Positions 25,026 to 33,168 of a stretch of DNA of 64,000 bases are shown here, in pieces (position 1 is the first letter of the stretch; each line of letters begins with the position of its first letter). The stretch is taken from contig NZ_JAKNTW010000020.1 of NCBI RefSeq assembly GCF_022213955.1, positions 209,866 through 273,865 of the forward strand. The letters are read 5' to 3'. Made by a program: the position numbers and the translations under genes. This DNA is from Dolomitihabitans soli. Lineage in GTDB: Bacteria; Actinomycetota; Actinomycetes; Streptosporangiales; Streptosporangiaceae. The notes below the pieces were generated by a model. That model was not told the origin of the DNA. It was given only the letters and a program-made list of their open reading frames with translations, and ran no database searches.

Positions 25026-25433
25026 GTGAAGATCGGCAGCTTCTATCCGGTCATCTGCACCAACCGCCTCCAGGAGTCGCGTGACTTCTACACCGGCCTG
25101 TTCGGCTTCGAGATCACCTTCGAGGCCGACTGGTACATCAGCCTGCGCCGCGAGGAGTACGAGCTGGCGCTGCTCGACCCGGCCCACCCGACCATCCCCG
25201 CCGGCTTCCGCGACACCACCGCGCGAGGCCTGCTGCTCAACTTCGAGATCGACGACGTCGACGCCGAGTGGGATCGCCTCGTCGTCAGGGGCGGCCTGCG
25301 TCCCGAACTGGAGATCCGCAGCGAGGACTTCGGCCAGCGCCACTTCATCGTCGCCGACCCCACCGGCGTGCTCATCGACGTGATCACCAACATCGCGCCC
25401 ACCGGCGAGTACGCCGGCCAGTTCCTCAACTGA
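25026..25433 (+). CDS. VOC/glyoxalase-family protein
   Basis: 135 residues from GTG 25026 (GGGGACC upstream). It begins with [20 protein letters not shown], a single VOC module, and has the second beta-alpha unit ending [20 protein letters not shown]. Possible metal ligands are the acidic residues of the two paired strands. Relatives are glyoxalases, antibiotic-binding proteins and dioxygenases. Control by a divergent TetR suggests drug binding or aldehyde detoxification. Confidence 0.88.
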   Translation: MKIGSFYPVICTNRLQESRDFYTGLFGFEITFEADWYISLRREEYELALLDPAHPTIPAGFRDTTARGLLLNFEIDDVDAEWDRLVVRGGLRPELEIRSEDFGQRHFIVADPTGVLIDVITNIAPTGEYAGQFLN

Positions 25434-25457
25434 AGATCGGCAGCATGGCGTGGGCGG

Positions 25458-25772
25458 TCACGCGGTGACCTTGGCCAGGACGATTCCGCCGACGATGAGG
25501 GCCAGCGCGGCCAGGCGGCCCACGGTCACGGGATCGTCCTGGAGCACGATGCCGAGTGTGACCGCGCCGATCGCGCCGATGCCGGTGAACACGGCGTAGG
25601 CGGTGCCGACCGGCAGGGTGTTCATCGATCGGGAGAGCAGCCACACCGCGGCCGCCGCCAGCGCGAAGCAGACCAGGGTGGGGAGCGGCCGGGTGAAGTT
25701 CTCCGTCGGTTTGATGCTCTGCGACCAGGCGACCTCCACCAGCCCGGCAAGGATCAGCACGGCCCAGCTCAC
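25458..25772 (-). CDS. Small multidrug resistance (SMR) protein, SugE/Gdx-like
   Basis: 104 residues, four membrane helices, the normal SMR size. The first helix has the essential Glu (LAGLVEVAWSQSIK), in the WSQSIK context of SugE/Gdx guanidinium exporters. The last helix is GRLAALALIVGGIVLAKVT. GTG 25772 overlaps the stop of the upstream reductase (GTGA). SMRs act as dimers; the partner here would be itself. It forms an operon with the azoreductase under the 26419 operator. Confidence 0.9.
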   Translation of the reverse strand: MSWAVLILAGLVEVAWSQSIKPTENFTRPLPTLVCFALAAAAVWLLSRSMNTLPVGTAYAVFTGIGAIGAVTLGIVLQDDPVTVGRLAALALIVGGIVLAKVTA

Positions 25773-26407
25773 CTCGTCGCCGCCTTCCCGGCCAGGGCGA
25801 GCGCCGCCGCGTAGGACTCCTCGTGGGCGGCCCTGAGGTGGGCCAGGGCCGGGTCGACGAGGGAGTTCGTCAGTTCGGCGTGCACGAACGTCACGTCCTC
25901 CACCGCGAAGTGGCCCTGGATGAAATCGCGCAGATAGCGCTCGTGGTGGTCGAAGGGCTCCTTCGGCGCGCCCGGCCCATAGGCGCCGCCGCGCGCCCCC
26001 GCGATCACGAAGGTCCGGCCCTTCAGCGACATCCGGGGGAAGGTGACCTGGTCCAGCCACGCCTTCAACGACGATGGCACGCCGTAGTTGTACATCGGAA
26101 CGCCGATCAGAACGGTCTTCGCGGCGACGAGTTCGCCGAGCAGCGGTTCGACGACGGCCCAGGCGGCTGCGTGCTCCGCCGTACGGACGGCCTCTTTATA
26201 GCGCGAAATATCGGTTATGCCGTGGGCGAGGACGTGATCGCACAGCTCGGTCCACGCCTCCCCGATGTGCGGAACCGGATCCGCCGCGAGATCACGGTAG
26301 ACGTACGACGCCTCGGGATCGGCCTGCCGCCACGCCTCGGCGAAGGTCCGCGAGAGCTTGCGGGAGAAGGACGTACGGCGGGCGGCGGCGTCGAGATGGA
26401 GAAGCAT
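25769..26407 (-). CDS. FMN-dependent NADH azoreductase-like flavodoxin-fold reductase
   Basis: 212 residues; ATG 26407 has GGGAG 7 bases upstream. Flavodoxin-like fold: MLLHLDAAARRTSFSRKLS (phosphate loop), GVPMYNYGVPSSLKAWLDQV (the FMN-binding MYNF-type motif) and FVIAGARGGAYGPG. It matches AcpD/AzoR quinone and azo reductases. It leads an operon with an SMR exporter and is divergent from a TetR gene with a strong palindrome between them. Confidence 0.92.
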   Translation of the reverse strand: MLLHLDAAARRTSFSRKLSRTFAEAWRQADPEASYVYRDLAADPVPHIGEAWTELCDHVLAHGITDISRYKEAVRTAEHAAAWAVVEPLLGELVAAKTVLIGVPMYNYGVPSSLKAWLDQVTFPRMSLKGRTFVIAGARGGAYGPGAPKEPFDHHERYLRDFIQGHFAVEDVTFVHAELTNSLVDPALAHLRAAHEESYAAALALAGKAATR

Positions 26408-26418
26408 GACGACTCCCG

Positions 26419-26470
26419 ATAAGTGGACGTTGTGTCCACTTATGTTAGGCAGCAAACGGACGGCGTGTCC
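26419..26470. promoter_or_regulatory. TetR operators with GTCC half-sites
   Basis: ATAAGTGGAC-N5-GTCCACTTAT (26419-26443) is a perfect palindrome with 10-base arms. GGAC-N5-GTCC (26458-26470) repeats the core with the same spacing just before the TetR start. They separate the azoreductase-SMR operon from the divergent TetR gene. Confidence 0.8.
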
Positions 26471-26485
26471 AGTTATGCTGGGACC

Positions 26486-27034
26486 ATGAGAGCCGACGCC
26501 GAACGGAACCGGATGCGGGTCCTGCGCGCCGCCGAGGAGCTGTTCGCGGCCAAGGGCGCGCCCAACGTGACGATGGAGGACATCTCCCGTGCCGCCGGCG
26601 TGGGCAGGGGAACGCTCTACCGCCGCTATCCCGACCGCGCCTCCATCGCCGTGGCCCTGCTCGACGAGCACGAACGCGCCCTGCAGGAGCGGCTGCTGCG
26701 CGGCGACCCGCCCCTCGGCCCGGGAGCCCCGCCCGGCGAACGCCTGGCCGCCTTCTACGCCGCCATGGTCCGGCTCCTCGAAGACCACTCCCACCTGGTC
26801 CTCGGTGCGGAGACCGGCCGCTCCCGCTTCGAGACCGGCGCCTACGGCTTCTGGCGGGCCCACGTCCGCGCGCTGCTCACCGCCGCCGCCCACCCGGCTC
26901 CCGACGCCCTGGTCGAACCGCTGCTGGCCCCGCTCGCCCCCGACGTCTACGCCTACCAGCGCGACGACCGCGGCCTCACCCCCGCCCAGATCACCACGGC
27001 CCTGGCACACCTGGCCCGCCGAGTGACCGGCTGA
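26486..27034 (+). CDS. TetR-family regulator
   Basis: 182 residues from ATG 26486. The HTH region is VTMEDISRAAGVGRGTLYRRYPDRASI, with a short C-terminal ligand domain rich in Ala/Leu/Pro. It is likely the repressor of the divergent azoreductase-SMR operon and of itself, via the palindromes at 26419-26470. Confidence 0.92.
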   Translation: MRADAERNRMRVLRAAEELFAAKGAPNVTMEDISRAAGVGRGTLYRRYPDRASIAVALLDEHERALQERLLRGDPPLGPGAPPGERLAAFYAAMVRLLEDHSHLVLGAETGRSRFETGAYGFWRAHVRALLTAAAHPAPDALVEPLLAPLAPDVYAYQRDDRGLTPAQITTALAHLARRVTG

Positions 27035-27128
27035 ACGATGCCTGCCCGCACCGTCGGCTCTGGACAACATTGCTCTTTTGTGATCTGACGGAGTAAAGCG
27101 CCGACGATCACGGACAGGAGCACCTGGA

Positions 27129-28295
27129 ATGAGCGATACGCCGCGACTGCACACCGCCGGCACCACGATGCTGGACCGGGCCCGCGAGCTACGCCCCCTG
27201 ATCGAGCGCGAGGCGGCCACGGCCGAGGCACAGGGCAGGCTCACCACTCCCGTCGTCGACGCCCTGCACGAGGCAGGACTTTTCGGCGTATGGGTGCCCG
27301 CTCCGCTGGGCGGCGCCGAACTGTCCCCCAGAGAACTGCTCGCCGTCTTCGAAGAGCTCTCGTACGCCGACCCCTCGACGGGCTGGGTGGTCATGGCCAC
27401 CACCCTGGAGAACGGAACGGCCGGCGCGTACCTGGGAGACGAGGCCATCGAGCGGATCTTCAAAGGCCCGCGGATGCCGGTCTTCGCAGGCCAGGGCACC
27501 CGGCCGGGCACCGCCGTACGGGAGGACGGTGGTTTCCGGCTCAGCGGGCGGTGGAGCTTCGCCTCGGGCATGCCGCACGCCCAGTACGTTCACAGCCTGG
27601 GCGCCATCGAGGGCACCGATGAGACCCGGATCTTCATCACCCCGATCGAAGACGTCGAAATGCTCGGCAACTGGGACGTCCTGGGCCTTCGTGCGACCGG
27701 CAGCATCGACTACGCCATCGACGGCGCCTTCGTGCCGGAGTCGCAGACGCACGTCTTCGCGCAGAACGAGCCGCTACGCGGCGGCGTGATCTACCGGCTC
27801 GGCCTGCTCGACCAGGCGCTGATCTGCCACTCCGGCTGGGCGCTCGGTGTCGGCCGCCGGCTGCTCGACGAGCTGATCCGCTACGCCGGGGCGCGGGCCG
27901 GGCGGCCCGGCCAGATCGCCGGCAGCGATGCCTTCCACGCCGACTTCGCCCGTACCGAGGCGACGTTCCGCGCGGCGACGGCCCTGGTGCACGGGACCTG
28001 GGACGCCACGGAACGCACCCTGGAGTCGGGCCGGACACTCGACGTGCGCGAGGAGACGATGGTACGGCTCGCCCTCAACCACATCACGTCGACGGTCGCG
28101 GAGGTGGCCCGCTTCGTCTACGCGTCGGGGGGCACCTCGGCGCTGCGCGACGGGCTGATCCAGCGGCTGTTCAGGGATGTCCACGCCGGCACCGCGCACA
28201 TCACCTCGGGCCCGCAGGTGCTCCAGGAGTGCGGCCGCGAACTGGCCGGCCTGGCTCCGGACGAGTCCTGGACGATCTTCGCCCTGCAGGCATGA
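27129..28295 (+). CDS. Acyl-CoA-dehydrogenase-fold flavin monooxygenase (group D type)
   Basis: 388 residues with RBS AGGAG 8 bases before ATG. N-terminal helical domain: LRPLIEREAATAEAQGRLTT, then LHEAGLFGVWVPAPLGGAEL. The middle beta domain has RLSGRWSFASGMPHAQYV, the flavin-pocket WSFxSG motif seen in DszC/HpaB/HsaA-type hydroxylases, and VLGLRATGSIDYAIDGAFVP. It uses reduced flavin from a separate reductase to hydroxylate a small aromatic or sulfur substrate; the substrate is unknown. It stands alone. Confidence 0.88.
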   Translation: MSDTPRLHTAGTTMLDRARELRPLIEREAATAEAQGRLTTPVVDALHEAGLFGVWVPAPLGGAELSPRELLAVFEELSYADPSTGWVVMATTLENGTAGAYLGDEAIERIFKGPRMPVFAGQGTRPGTAVREDGGFRLSGRWSFASGMPHAQYVHSLGAIEGTDETRIFITPIEDVEMLGNWDVLGLRATGSIDYAIDGAFVPESQTHVFAQNEPLRGGVIYRLGLLDQALICHSGWALGVGRRLLDELIRYAGARAGRPGQIAGSDAFHADFARTEATFRAATALVHGTWDATERTLESGRTLDVREETMVRLALNHITSTVAEVARFVYASGGTSALRDGLIQRLFRDVHAGTAHITSGPQVLQECGRELAGLAPDESWTIFALQA

Positions 28296-28392
28296 GGAAG
28301 TGCTCCGACCCGCGATCACCATGGTGCCTGCCGGTCGGGCTTCCCTGAGCCACGTGATGGGCGCGTTCTCACCGGGCCTCCCGCTCCGGTGC

Positions 28393-28527
28393 TCAGGAGA
28401 GCTCGCGCGTGCGGATGACGTTCGCGTACCAGCGGTCATCCCGGCACGCCCTACCAGGGAACTCGGCCTGGTACCGGCTCGGCCGCTCCTCTTCGTCGAA
28501 GCCTTTCGAGGGAGGGAAGCGGGGCAT
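28393..28527 (-). CDS. Possible 44-residue hypothetical protein
   Basis: An ATG frame 14 bases beyond the stop of the HTH-lectin gene on the same strand ends at TGA 28393. The sequence has a protein-like composition (KGFDEEERPSRYQAEFPG, later DDRWYANVIRTRELS) with Trp, Tyr and Phe, and uses GC-rich third positions. No RBS is clear. It could be a small downstream gene or a fragment. The family is unknown. Confidence 0.35.
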   Translation of the reverse strand: MPRFPPSKGFDEEERPSRYQAEFPGRACRDDRWYANVIRTRELS

Positions 28528-28541
28528 CGCGAACGGTGGGC

Positions 28542-29582
28542 TCAGTCCTTTTTAGGAGCCGGGCGCGGGCGGATAAGGAAGATCTGGTCTGGTCTGTCCT
28601 CGCAGGCCACCTGGGCGATCTCGGCACCGGCCCCGACGTCCCGGGGGCCGTACAGAGCTCCGAGGCACCAGCCGCTGTGCACCGGGCGGACCTTGAAGCC
28701 CTCACCCGTCGGCTCCAACCTGTACTGCTGGTCGGCGGCATCGTCACAGCCGACCGGCCCGAGGAGCGCGTCCCCTCCCACGAACGCGCCGTCCACTACC
28801 AGGCAACCGACTCCCTCCTTGGGATGGTGCCACTCGATCACGTACACTCCCCCGCCGAGGGCCCGTAGAGACGTGTCGGGCAGCAGGTCGTCGCAGGGCC
28901 GCTGCACGGCGATCGGCCGGTCACTGCGTCCGTTGCGCTCCCGCCCCTCGCCCACGCACAGATCACGGTCGGCGACGTGCGACGGGGTCAGGCCGTACCA
29001 GCCGGTGGGGAGGGTGGCGACGACCGACCCTTTCGGGGCGGGGGTGGCCTGCGTATCGCGATTCCCGCTACCGTCGGCCCCCCTCATCAGCGCCACAACG
29101 GTCAGTATGGCGAGCACCGTGACCGTCAGGACGATCCGGGCCGGCGACAACAGGCGCCACACCCGTCGCGGCACCTCGCCGTCATCGTCCGGAGTCGCCT
29201 TTACGTCCAGCATTTCGTCGGCAGGTGCCGCCATCACAGGCACGTCGGCCGGGGGCCCATCCTGTTCCCCCAGTGTCATCGGGGCCGGTGTGGTCCCGGC
29301 TGCCAGAGACTTACGAGCCGCCACCCAGCGTGCCACCTCCACCTCGTCGAAGCCGCAGGCACGGACGAAGACGGCGACGAAGTCCTCACGGGGAAGCTTG
29401 GCGCGTCCCAGGACGGTGGCCGTGGTGCTCGGCGGCAGTACATCACCGGCCGCGGTCGCGCGGGCCGCGAGCTGGCGGTAGGTGAGACCCGACCACTTCC
29501 GCAGTCTCCCGAGCGCCGCGACGAACTCCGCCGTCGTCGTCACGTCCTCAGGCCGCGGAGTCCCGGTTGTACGATCCTGCAC
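28542..29582 (-). CDS. Membrane-anchored HTH protein with ricin-like C-terminal domain
   Basis: 346 residues from GTG 29582 (GGGAG 7 bases upstream). Residues ~15-95 are an actinomycete XRE-like helix-turn-helix (TTAEFVAALGRLRKWSGLTY, then RAKLPREDFVAVFVRACGFD). One membrane span follows near 150 (IVLTVTVLAILTVVALM). The outer part has six cysteines (DLCVG, QRPCDD, GVGCLV, GPVGCDD, SGWCLG, VACED) in a ricin-B/lectin-like arrangement with QQYRLEPTGEGF. Intracellular DNA binding with an extracellular sensing domain is a plausible one-component receptor. Confidence 0.8.
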   Translation of the reverse strand: MQDRTTGTPRPEDVTTTAEFVAALGRLRKWSGLTYRQLAARATAAGDVLPPSTTATVLGRAKLPREDFVAVFVRACGFDEVEVARWVAARKSLAAGTTPAPMTLGEQDGPPADVPVMAAPADEMLDVKATPDDDGEVPRRVWRLLSPARIVLTVTVLAILTVVALMRGADGSGNRDTQATPAPKGSVVATLPTGWYGLTPSHVADRDLCVGEGRERNGRSDRPIAVQRPCDDLLPDTSLRALGGGVYVIEWHHPKEGVGCLVVDGAFVGGDALLGPVGCDDAADQQYRLEPTGEGFKVRPVHSGWCLGALYGPRDVGAGAEIAQVACEDRPDQIFLIRPRPAPKKD

Positions 29583-30242
29583 CGGCTCTCCCTGACACAC
29601 ATTGACATTCAGTGGCAGGCTACAAGATCGAAGAAGGGAAAACCATTCCCCAATTGAGCTCAAACCAGGACGAACCATCCAAAACAGCACCTCTAGGGCG
29701 AATAACCGAAATTATACTGAGCCGATAACGAAGACTCTGTCGGCAATTCATGAGTGCCTTAATTCTCACAAGTCAGTTTAGGTTCAGCGCTTCCGCTCAG
29801 CTCCACGTTGCCCGCCGTACGCCGTCCCGGTCGCGATTTCGACCAGTTGCTTGGCGAAGTCGAGACGTTCACCGAGGTCACCGCAGGGATCGGCAGTGGA
29901 GTCGGCATCGCCTCGACGCTGTGCGAGCCGGCCTCGCGCAGGCAGGCGCAGCCGATGGAGATGGCCGTCGAGCACGAGAACAGCGTAATCAGACGGTGTC
30001 CAGCGCGTATTCGCGAGAGCGCGCCCAGCCGGAAATCAATGCGTTCTCCTCCGGTGAGCGCGGCCGAAGCCAGTCGCGTACCGCACTTCCCGGGGCAGAG
30101 CGACTAATCGGCCGGGCCGACGACGCGGTAGCCGACGCCGGGCGTGGTGGTGATGCTCGATGAGCGCGCCATCGGTGTGTTCGAGACGTACCTCGGCACG
30201 CGCGTCGGGCAGGTGTTCGCGTCAAGCCGATGAACAAGCGCT
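29583..30242. other. Gene-poor stretch with decayed fragments
   Basis: No complete gene is supportable in 660 bases. Base composition falls to AT-rich near 29640-29770. On the minus strand a short frame ending at 30104 reads ITTTPGVGYRVVGPAD, very like the C-terminal wing of an OmpR response regulator (usually RGVGYRLVG). The preceding residues do not fit, so it is likely a remnant. The rest shows no family I recognise. Confidence 0.4.
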
Positions 30243-30935
30243 TCAGCTGGGGCGCGGCGCCGCCACCGGGTCCGGCGACCCGTGCGGGGGGCGGACGGCG
30301 CGGCCCCGCTCTCGGCCGGCTGCAGGGTACGCCTGGAGGAACGTGTCGACGGCGGCGCCGGCCAGCGCCCGCAGCTCATCGTCGCCCAGCGGGCGAGTGC
30401 CCATCTGGGAACGTGCCTCCAACGGGCCGGTGAGCAGGGCGAGCAGTTGCTCGGCCGCCCGCTCGGGCTCGGTCGTGCGGAGGCGGCCGGACAAGGCGAG
30501 GCGGGCCAGACGGTCAGCCAGGGCCTGGGTGAGCCGGTGTGGGCCGAACTCGGTGACGATGTCGAGGATGTCGGGAAATCGGATGATCTCCGAGTAGAGG
30601 AGTCGTCGCAGCGCGCAGGAGTGGTCGTCGCAGTGCAGCCGGACCAGCTCGTGACCGACGCTCTCCAGCGTCGCGCGCAGGTCGTCGCCGGGCTCGACCA
30701 GCGGTTCGAGGGCGGCCAGCCGCTGCTGCAGCACGGTCTGCGCGGCGGCCTGGACGGCGTGCCCGAAGAGGGTGGCCTTGTCGGTGAGGTGGTTGTAGAC
30801 CGTGGGCTTGGCCACCCCCGCCTCGTCGGCGATCTCCTGCACGCAGGCCTGGGCATAGCCCTGGCGGGCGAATACGGCGAACGCGCCCCGCAGGATCGCC
30901 TGCCGCTTGTCGATCCGTCCGCTGGATATGGCCAC
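30243..30935 (-). CDS. TetR-family regulator
   Basis: 230 residues. The HTH is ACVQEIADEAGVAKPTVYNHLTDKATL. The C-terminal domain matches AefR/PsrA-like TetR_C (SCALRRLLYSEIIRFPDILD, later GPHRLTQALADRLARL). The protein ends with an Arg/Pro-rich tail. It is divergent from the SDR gene, with inverted repeats in between, and so probably its repressor. Confidence 0.92.
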   Translation of the reverse strand: MAISSGRIDKRQAILRGAFAVFARQGYAQACVQEIADEAGVAKPTVYNHLTDKATLFGHAVQAAAQTVLQQRLAALEPLVEPGDDLRATLESVGHELVRLHCDDHSCALRRLLYSEIIRFPDILDIVTEFGPHRLTQALADRLARLALSGRLRTTEPERAAEQLLALLTGPLEARSQMGTRPLGDDELRALAGAAVDTFLQAYPAAGRERGRAVRPPHGSPDPVAAPRPS

Positions 30936-30954
30936 GCCCTCACTATACCGGCGA

Positions 30955-31022
30955 GTTCAAGTTGCTGAACGCCCCAGTTGCTACTTGACACACGTGGTCA
31001 CTATGTTGAACCAGTGAGTTCA
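30955..31022. promoter_or_regulatory. GTTCA/TGAAC inverted repeats between TetR and SDR genes
   Basis: GTTCA-N6-TGAAC (30955-30970) and TGAAC-N6-GTTCA (31007-31022) are two perfect 5-base-arm repeats with the same spacing and opposite polarity, in the divergent promoter region. They are candidate binding sites for the TetR protein. Confidence 0.45.
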
Positions 31023-31033
31023 TTTCTTATGAT

Positions 31034-31215
31034 GATCGACTGGTTCCCCGAACCCTGGCGCTGATCGCCGTGGTCCTGCTCGGCGGGTCTCGCCGGTGTC
31101 ACATCTTCTGGGCCGTCCTCGCCATGATCGCGATCATTCTGGCGGTCGTCCCGCTGCTGCCCGGCCGTCCGTCGATCCCCGCTGAACCCGTACTCTCCGG
31201 AAAGGCATCCACATG
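31034..31215 (+). pseudogene. Possible membrane-protein remnant
   Basis: An open frame without a plausible start encodes one hydrophobic span (HIFWAVLAMIAIILAVVPLL, then PGRPSIPAEPV) and stops at a TGA overlapping the SDR ATG. It resembles the last helix of a transporter such as an MFS pump. It may be a 3' remnant left after loss of a gene that was co-transcribed with the SDR. Confidence 0.3.
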
Positions 31216-31992
31216 AAGACCCTGGTGATCACCGGCGGCACCGACGGGATGGGCAAAGAGCTCGCCCGCACCTACCTGAGCTGTGGCGACACCGTCGTCA
31301 TCGTCGGCCGGGACAAGAGCAAGGCCCTCCCCGGCGCCCATGCCATCGCCGCCGACCTCAGCCTGGTCAGTGAGAACAGGAGGGTCATCGACGAGATCAA
31401 CGCCGCATTCCCGACGGTGGACGCGCTCGTGCTGTGCGCCAGGTACTTCCGCTCCACCCGGTTCGTCACCGCCGAAGGGCTGGAGGCCACCTTCGCCCTG
31501 GAGTATCTGAGCCGCCACCTGCTCAGCCACGGCCTGACCGACCCCGGCGTCATCATCAACGTGTCCGGCCCCGGCGTTCCCATGGGCCGCCTCCACTGGG
31601 ACGACCTGATGCTGGAGCGCGGCTACGCCGGGGTGACGGCCCAGATGCAGGCCGGGCGCGCCAACGACCTGCTCGGCGTGGCCTTCGCCGATCGGCCGGT
31701 GGCCGGCCGTACCAGATATGTCCTGATCAACCCCGGGCCCGTGTCGACCGCCTTCCGTGGCCAGTACGACGCCGCCACCGCCGCCCACGTCGAGTCGCTC
31801 AAAAGGTACGGCGCGCCCGTCGCCGAGGGCGTCAAGCCCATCGTCGCCCGCATCGACACCCCGCCTCCCGCCCCGCTCAGCGCCTTCATGCAAGCCGAGC
31901 CGATCAGCCTGGACCACCGGTCGTTCTCCCCTGAGGCCGCCGCGCGGCTCAGCGACATCACCCGCCGCCTGCTGGGCTCCCTGGAGGGCTGA
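31213..31992 (+). CDS. Short-chain dehydrogenase/reductase
   Basis: 259 residues. The cofactor motif TGGTDGMGKELA is at the N-terminus; VIVGRDKSKALPGA after strand 2 has the basic residues of NADP use, and INVSGPGVPMG carries the catalytic Ser region. The usual YxxxK is not obvious: the region after it reads LMLERGYAGVTAQMQAGRAN, so Tyr/Lys are displaced. NPGPVSTAF is the late SDR motif. It is divergent from a TetR gene. Substrate unknown. Confidence 0.85.
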   Translation: MKTLVITGGTDGMGKELARTYLSCGDTVVIVGRDKSKALPGAHAIAADLSLVSENRRVIDEINAAFPTVDALVLCARYFRSTRFVTAEGLEATFALEYLSRHLLSHGLTDPGVIINVSGPGVPMGRLHWDDLMLERGYAGVTAQMQAGRANDLLGVAFADRPVAGRTRYVLINPGPVSTAFRGQYDAATAAHVESLKRYGAPVAEGVKPIVARIDTPPPAPLSAFMQAEPISLDHRSFSPEAAARLSDITRRLLGSLEG

Positions 31993-32026
31993 CCAGCATT
32001 TGGTCGGCAGTGTGCGTGACATGACG

Positions 32027-32053
32027 CGGGACCACGGTCAGCCCGTGGTCCCG
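32027..32053. terminator. Bidirectional hairpin terminator
   Basis: CGGGACCACGG and CCGTGGTCCCG form an 11-bp perfect stem with a 5-base loop between the convergent SDR and LacI genes. Confidence 0.75.
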
Positions 32054-32072
32054 GATGTCCCCTGCCCGCGGT

Positions 32073-33086
32073 TCAGGACGGCGGGACCTCTCCGGAGCCT
32101 CTGATGATCAGGCGGGTGGGGACGACCACGGACTGGGCCTTGGAGCGGTCGCCGTTCAGGCGGGAGATCAGGAGTTCGGCGGCCGCCTGGCCGATCGCGG
32201 CGGGGTTCTGGGCGATCACGGTCAGGGCGGGTTCCAGCACCTCGGCGAGGGGAAGGTCGTCGAAGCCGACGAGGGCCACGTCGCGGCGGCGGAGCCGGGC
32301 CAGGCCGAGGATGACGCCGGTCGAGGCGAAGTTGTTGGCCGCGAAGACGGCCGTGGCCGGGTTCCGTCCGGCGAGCACACGGGCCACGGCGGCCGCGGCG
32401 GCCTCGTGGTCGTGCCCGATCTCCACCAGCGACCGGTCGAAGGGAATGCCTCCGCCGGCCAGCGCGTCGCGGTAGCCCTGGAGCCGCTCCCGCCTGGTGT
32501 AGAGGTCGGGCAGGTCGCCGACGAAGGCGATCCTGCGGTGTCCGTGCCCGATCAGGTGGGCGACGCCGGAGCGTGCGCCCTCTCGGTTGGAGCTGACCAC
32601 GGAGTCGGCGGTGAGCCCGTTCGCGGGGCGGTCCAGGAAGACGAGAGGGAGGCCCGCCGACCGTTCGGTGCGCATCGGACGGTGGTCGCCGCCGGCCGAG
32701 GGCACCACCAGGAGCGCGGTCACCCGCCGGGCGAGAAAGGTGGAGATCAGCGAGCGTTCCCGCTCGGGAGTCTCCTCGGAGGATCCGACGATCAGGGTGA
32801 GACCGCGTGGCCGTACAGCGCTCTCGACTCCGCTCGCGACGGTGCCGAAGAAGGGATTGCCCATGTCGGGGATGACGAGTCCGATGGTGGAGTCGCGCGC
32901 GCCGATCCGCATGTTCCGCGCCATCAGATTGGGCTGGAATCCGAGCCTGGCCATCGCCTCCAGGACGCGCGCACGGGTCTCCTCCGACACCGGCCCTTCG
33001 TCGTTGACGACTCTGGAGACGGTCTTGGCCGTCACGCCGACTTCCCGAGCCACGTCGCTCATGGTCGGGCGGCGGGCTCTGGACAT
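32073..33086 (-). CDS. LacI-family repressor of the sugar importer
   Basis: 337 residues. HTH PTMSDVAREVGVTAKTVSRVVN with hinge helix region FQPNLMARNMR; the effector domain starts STIGLVIPDMGNPFFG and ends DDLPLAEVLEPALTVIAQNP. It lies downstream of and co-directional with the importer genes. Two perfect or near-perfect ATGTCA-type palindromes before the binding-protein gene are the likely operators. Confidence 0.94.
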   Translation of the reverse strand: MSRARRPTMSDVAREVGVTAKTVSRVVNDEGPVSEETRARVLEAMARLGFQPNLMARNMRIGARDSTIGLVIPDMGNPFFGTVASGVESAVRPRGLTLIVGSSEETPERERSLISTFLARRVTALLVVPSAGGDHRPMRTERSAGLPLVFLDRPANGLTADSVVSSNREGARSGVAHLIGHGHRRIAFVGDLPDLYTRRERLQGYRDALAGGGIPFDRSLVEIGHDHEAAAAAVARVLAGRNPATAVFAANNFASTGVILGLARLRRRDVALVGFDDLPLAEVLEPALTVIAQNPAAIGQAAAELLISRLNGDRSKAQSVVVPTRLIIRGSGEVPPS

Positions 33087-33168
33087 GGTTCACCACTCTG
33101 TTCTCTTGAATTGCGCGTCTCAAGACAGGCTAAAGGTGGTTAACCAGCCCTTGACGCATGACCATCGG

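Noticed and set aside
29750..30163. Plus-strand 137-codon frame in the gene-poor gap
   Set aside because: Composition is shadow-like (Arg/Ala/Ser), no RBS and no recognised family.
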